A stretch of DNA of 7,277 bases from contig JAADEA010000032.1 in NCBI GenBank assembly GCA_013153675.1, positions 1 through 7,277 on the forward strand, read 5' to 3'. Under the pieces are notes generated by a model. The model saw nothing but the letters and a program-made list of their open reading frames with translations, was not told the origin of the DNA and searched no databases. This document shows, piece by piece, positions 5,406 to 7,277 of the stretch. The stretch's first letter is position 1. The number at the start of each line of letters is the position of its first letter. The translations under genes were made by a program, and so were the position numbers. The stretch is from Campylobacterota bacterium. Lineage in GTDB: Bacteria > Campylobacterota > Campylobacteria > Campylobacterales > Sulfurovaceae.

Positions 5406-6367
5406 AACCAAACTCCATTTCTAAGATAAAACATTAAAGGATAGAGTGAAACTATTATAGTAAATATGACTAAAAGTAAAATAGATATCTTTTTATACTT
5501 TGTTAAATCCAATCTAAAAATAAGCTCAATTAAATTGGCACTAATTCCCAAAAATGATCCAAGAAATAAACTTCCCCAAATTAAATAGCCTATATAAAAA
5601 TACTCTTTTTGAAGCATACAAAATGGACATTTGTGAGTTGGAAGTTCATAAATATATGTTCCAAAAAAATATGTAACCCCATAATAAGAAATTATCAAAA
5701 ATAATATCAAAAAGAAGATATGCAAAATTTTATTACTAAAATATGAAAAAATCACTCCAAGAAATAGGAGATAAAATAAGATTAATAACATCTTTTGATC
5801 AAGCCCAAAAGGTAAAGGATTAGCGCCTTCTAATTGTCCAAAAAGAGTAGAACAGCAACTAACAGGTTTTGAGATATCTATATTTAAAAAGTAGTTAAAA
5901 TCATAATATATCTCAATAGCAAATAATATGGCTATTAGCAAAAAGAGATAATTTTTAAATTTAAAAAATCTATAATCTATACTTAATAAATCATACTTAT
6001 TAATTAAAAGCCAAAAAATAAGAAAAAATATAATTAAAAGTTTTAAAAATAAAAGAGCCATCCCATAACTATTTGCGCTAATTACTCCAGCAGCACACAT
6101 AGCTCCTGGAACAAGAGTATTTAATCCATCTATGGTAAAGACAAAAAATGGAAGCAAAAAAAATTTTACTATAAAGATAAAGGAGATAATAGTAACTATT
6201 AAATAGGCTCTTCTTTCTAAATTATATTGTCGTGTAGTAAAACTTTTAAAATCCCATCTACTTAATATATAAAGGGTATTTAAAAAGGCATACAATATAA
6301 ATATAAATAAAATTGATTCAGAAATTAAATATATTATTACATTAATATTTAAAAGAATTGGATTCAT
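5402..6367 (-). CDS. unrecognised eight-helix membrane protein with five predicted periplasmic cysteines
   Basis: I do not recognise this 321-residue protein. Hydropathy suggests eight helices at roughly 8-34, 54-78, 100-123, 138-158, 191-210, 215-237, 256-283 and 294-315. Loops 1-2 (RWDFKSFTTRQYNLERR), 3-4 (NKYDLLSIDYRFFKFK) and 7-8 (RLDLTKYKK) are basic and so predicted cytoplasmic, which puts both ends outside. All cysteines then fall in the outer loops: Cys91 (GAMCAAG), Cys171-Cys172 (PVSCCSTLFG), and Cys247 and Cys250 in THKCPFCMLQKEY. The C-P-F-C-M-L-Q element resembles the active site of DsbB-type quinone-linked thiol oxidases, but the helix number and other loops do not fit DsbB. ATG 6365-6367 overlaps the ATPase stop as ATGA, and the end overlaps the NosL-like gene the same way. 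It may be a thiol or copper partner of NosL, or an extra subunit of the ABC machine. Confidence 0.9.
   Translation of the reverse strand: MNPILLNINVIIYLISESILFIFILYAFLNTLYILSRWDFKSFTTRQYNLERRAYLIVTIISFIFIVKFFLLPFFVFTIDGLNTLVPGAMCAAGVISANSYGMALLFLKLLIIFFLIFWLLINKYDLLSIDYRFFKFKNYLFLLIAILFAIEIYYDFNYFLNIDISKPVSCCSTLFGQLEGANPLPFGLDQKMLLILFYLLFLGVIFSYFSNKILHIFFLILFLIISYYGVTYFFGTYIYELPTHKCPFCMLQKEYFYIGYLIWGSLFLGSFLGISANLIELIFRLDLTKYKKISILLLVIFTIIVSLYPLMFYLRNGVWL
5413..5416 (-). promoter_or_regulatory. ribosome binding site deciding the NosL-like start
   Basis: GGAG on the minus strand, inside the end of the eight-helix protein gene, is seven bases from ATG 5403-5405 but one base from the in-frame TTG at 5409-5411. 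Spacing therefore favours the ATG, which also gives the ATGA stop/start overlap. Confidence 0.6.
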
Positions 6368-7035
6368 TTTACAATTTGTCCATTTTCTATTTTAACTTTT
6401 CTAATAGAATCTAACTTATTAAATATTGGATCATGGGTTGCAACTATAATTGTTTTGCCCATACTCTTTAGCTCTTTTAATATCTCTAAAAAGTTTAAAG
6501 AGTTATCTCTATCTAAATTTGCAGTTGGTTCATCAAAAAGGATAATTGAAGCATTATTTATTAATGCTCTTGCAATAGCTCCCCTTTGTTTCTCCCCTCC
6601 AGATAGCCTTTTTACTTCTACCTTTAGTTTAGTATCTATTTTAAGAATTTTTGCAATCTCTTTAGCTCTTTTTATAGCATCTTTTAAATTCTCTTTAGCA
6701 ACTACTAACGGCATTAAAATATTATCTAACAAAGATAAATTATCAATCAAATTAAAATGTTGAAAGACAAAACCAATTGTTTTGTTTCTAAATTTAGATA
6801 AATGATAATCTGGCAGCTTTGAGATAATTTTACCATCTACTTCTACTTTTCCTTGAGTTGGAAAATCTATACCTCCAATTATGGATAAAAGAGTAGACTT
6901 TCCACTTCCACTAATTCCCTCTAAAATTACTAATTCATTCTTTTTTATCTCTAAATTTATATCTTTTAGGGCTAAAAATGAACTATTTACATCTTTATAC
7001 TCTTTATATACATTTTCTAATTTAATTAAACTCAA
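6364..7035 (-). CDS. LolD/MacB-type ABC transporter ATP-binding protein
   Basis: This 223-residue nucleotide-binding subunit has all catalytic motifs: Walker A GISGSGKST (40-48), Q-loop Gln92 (FVFQHFNLI), signature LSGGEKQ (144-150), Walker B IILFDEP with Glu169, D-loop ANLD (172-175) and switch His201 (VATHD). The order, length and HFNLIDNLSLLDNILMPL segment match the LolD/MacB/FtsE group that powers FtsX-fold permeases, which act on the periplasmic side and do not import through a pore. It is not NosF. The start is TTG (7033-7035), with a near-perfect AAGGAGG seven bases upstream. It overlaps the permease stop as TTGA, and the ATG five bases upstream is out of frame. Its 3' end overlaps the next gene by four bases. 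The substrate is unknown; the NosL neighbour suggests a copper- or envelope-linked role. Confidence 0.93.
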   Translation of the reverse strand: MSLIKLENVYKEYKDVNSSFLALKDINLEIKKNELVILEGISGSGKSTLLSIIGGIDFPTQGKVEVDGKIISKLPDYHLSKFRNKTIGFVFQHFNLIDNLSLLDNILMPLVVAKENLKDAIKRAKEIAKILKIDTKLKVEVKRLSGGEKQRGAIARALINNASIILFDEPTANLDRDNSLNFLEILKELKSMGKTIIVATHDPIFNKLDSIRKVKIENGQIVK

Positions 7036-7277
7036 AGCATAGCCTCCTTAGGGGTAATAGTGGCAATCTTCCATACAGGTATTAAAATAGCAGCAAAAAA
7101 TGGAATAACAAATATAAAAAATATAGCACTCAAAATTGAAAAATCAACGACAGGAACAAAAGCAACTAAATTATTTAAATTGTAATTTCCAATAAATATA
7201 TCTCTTAAAATAGGAGCATTAAAAATAAATACATATATATATCCCAAAAAAATAGCAACAACATATGCAAAAAGAAA
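7032..7277 (-). CDS. FtsX/MacB-like ABC permease, C-terminal end only
   Basis: The frame is open from the right window edge to the stop at 7032-7034, giving the last 81 residues; the true start lies outside. It shows a hydrophobic helix at the edge (AYVVAIFLGYIYVFIF), a loop (NAPILRDIFIGNYNLNN), a second long helix (VVDFSILSAIFFIFVIPFFAAILIPVW) and the tail KIATITPKEAML. A final helix ending in P-x-W/x-x-A followed by x-P-x-E-A-(L/M) is the standard C-terminus of FtsX-fold permeases, here matching the LolD/MacB-type ATPase that follows with a four-base overlap. The N-terminal helix and the large periplasmic domain, which would tell LolC/E-, MacB- and FtsX-like types apart, are beyond the edge. 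An in-frame TTG at 7245-7247 is not the start, because the protein clearly continues upstream. Confidence 0.82.
   Translation of the reverse strand, partial: FLFAYVVAIFLGYIYVFIFNAPILRDIFIGNYNLNNLVAFVPVVDFSILSAIFFIFVIPFFAAILIPVWKIATITPKEAML
7043..7049 (-). promoter_or_regulatory. strong ribosome binding site for the TTG start of the ABC ATPase
   Basis: AAGGAGG on the minus strand, within the last codons of the permease, is seven bases from TTG 7033-7035. It is the best Shine-Dalgarno match in the window and is what makes the TTG start credible. Confidence 0.75.

Noticed and set aside
5406..5411. TTG 5409-5411 as start of the NosL-like gene
   Set aside because: It would sit one base from the GGAG site; the ATG at 5403-5405 has seven-base spacing and forms ATGA with the previous stop.
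5402..6367. Calling the eight-helix protein DsbB or VKOR
   Set aside because: Only the CPFCMLQ element is alike. DsbB has four helices and different second-loop cysteines, and I see no clear VKOR pattern. The similarity is kept as a hint only.
6455..6763. Plus-strand open frame opposite the ABC ATPase
   Set aside because: Antisense to the ATPase signature and Walker B region; composition is that of a shadow frame.
6364..7277. NosF/NosY ABC system of a nos cluster
   Set aside because: The ATPase has LolD/MacB-type features and the permease end is FtsX-like. NosY is a different six-helix permease and NosD is absent.
1..7277. tRNA, rRNA, CRISPR array, insertion sequence or phage genes
   Set aside because: No cloverleaf-like or rRNA sequence, no regularly spaced repeats, and no transposase or integrase motif was seen; coding density leaves little room for them.

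Overview
This window is A+T-rich bacterial DNA in which every supportable gene lies on the minus strand, so transcription runs from high to low coordinates. The protein sequences and the tight acpP-fabF-accA order, followed by coaX and a short-form hisG, suggest a Campylobacterota (Epsilonproteobacteria) genome. Arg codons are mostly AGA and Ile codons often ATA. I cannot fix the genus by eye.

Region A (about 7277 down to 4125) is an accessory membrane cluster of five genes joined by overlaps or zero spacing. In order of transcription these are: the C-terminal end of an FtsX/MacB-type ABC permease (cut by the window edge), its LolD/MacB-type ATPase, an unrecognised eight-helix membrane protein with five cysteines predicted to face the periplasm, a membrane-anchored NosL-family protein with a C-x-M metal site, and a SafE-like (DsbD_2-type) membrane protein with an H-C-x3-C motif. 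NosL proteins are copper(I) chaperones, and membrane proteins with the GHCxGMCGG motif are often found with copper-oxidase maturation genes. My inference is a periplasmic copper or thiol handling module driven by, or coupled to, an ABC machine. It is not the classical NosDFY system, because the ATPase and permease belong to the LolD/FtsX families. No nosZ or other nos gene is visible here.

Region B (4124 down to 1) is a housekeeping operon. A short gap (4063-4124) carries an extended -10 promoter candidate reading into acpP. Next come acpP, a structured 77-base gap, fabF, accA, coaX, hisG and the start of a SAM-dependent methyltransferase that runs off the left edge. AccA, AcpP and FabF provide malonyl-CoA formation, the acyl carrier and chain elongation. 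CoaX starts CoA synthesis, which supplies both the 4'-phosphopantetheine on AcpP and the CoA substrate. HisG is the first enzyme of histidine synthesis. The genes are packed with gaps or overlaps of a few bases, apart from the acpP-fabF junction.

That junction holds the most striking non-coding structure: a 34-base perfect hairpin (15 pairs including two G-U) capped by a C(UGCG)G tetraloop in the minus-strand transcript, next to a second small GC hairpin. An 11-base direct repeat sits on either side of the pair. No U-tract follows, so it looks like an mRNA-stability or processing element rather than a simple terminator. No tRNA, rRNA, CRISPR array or insertion sequence was seen.
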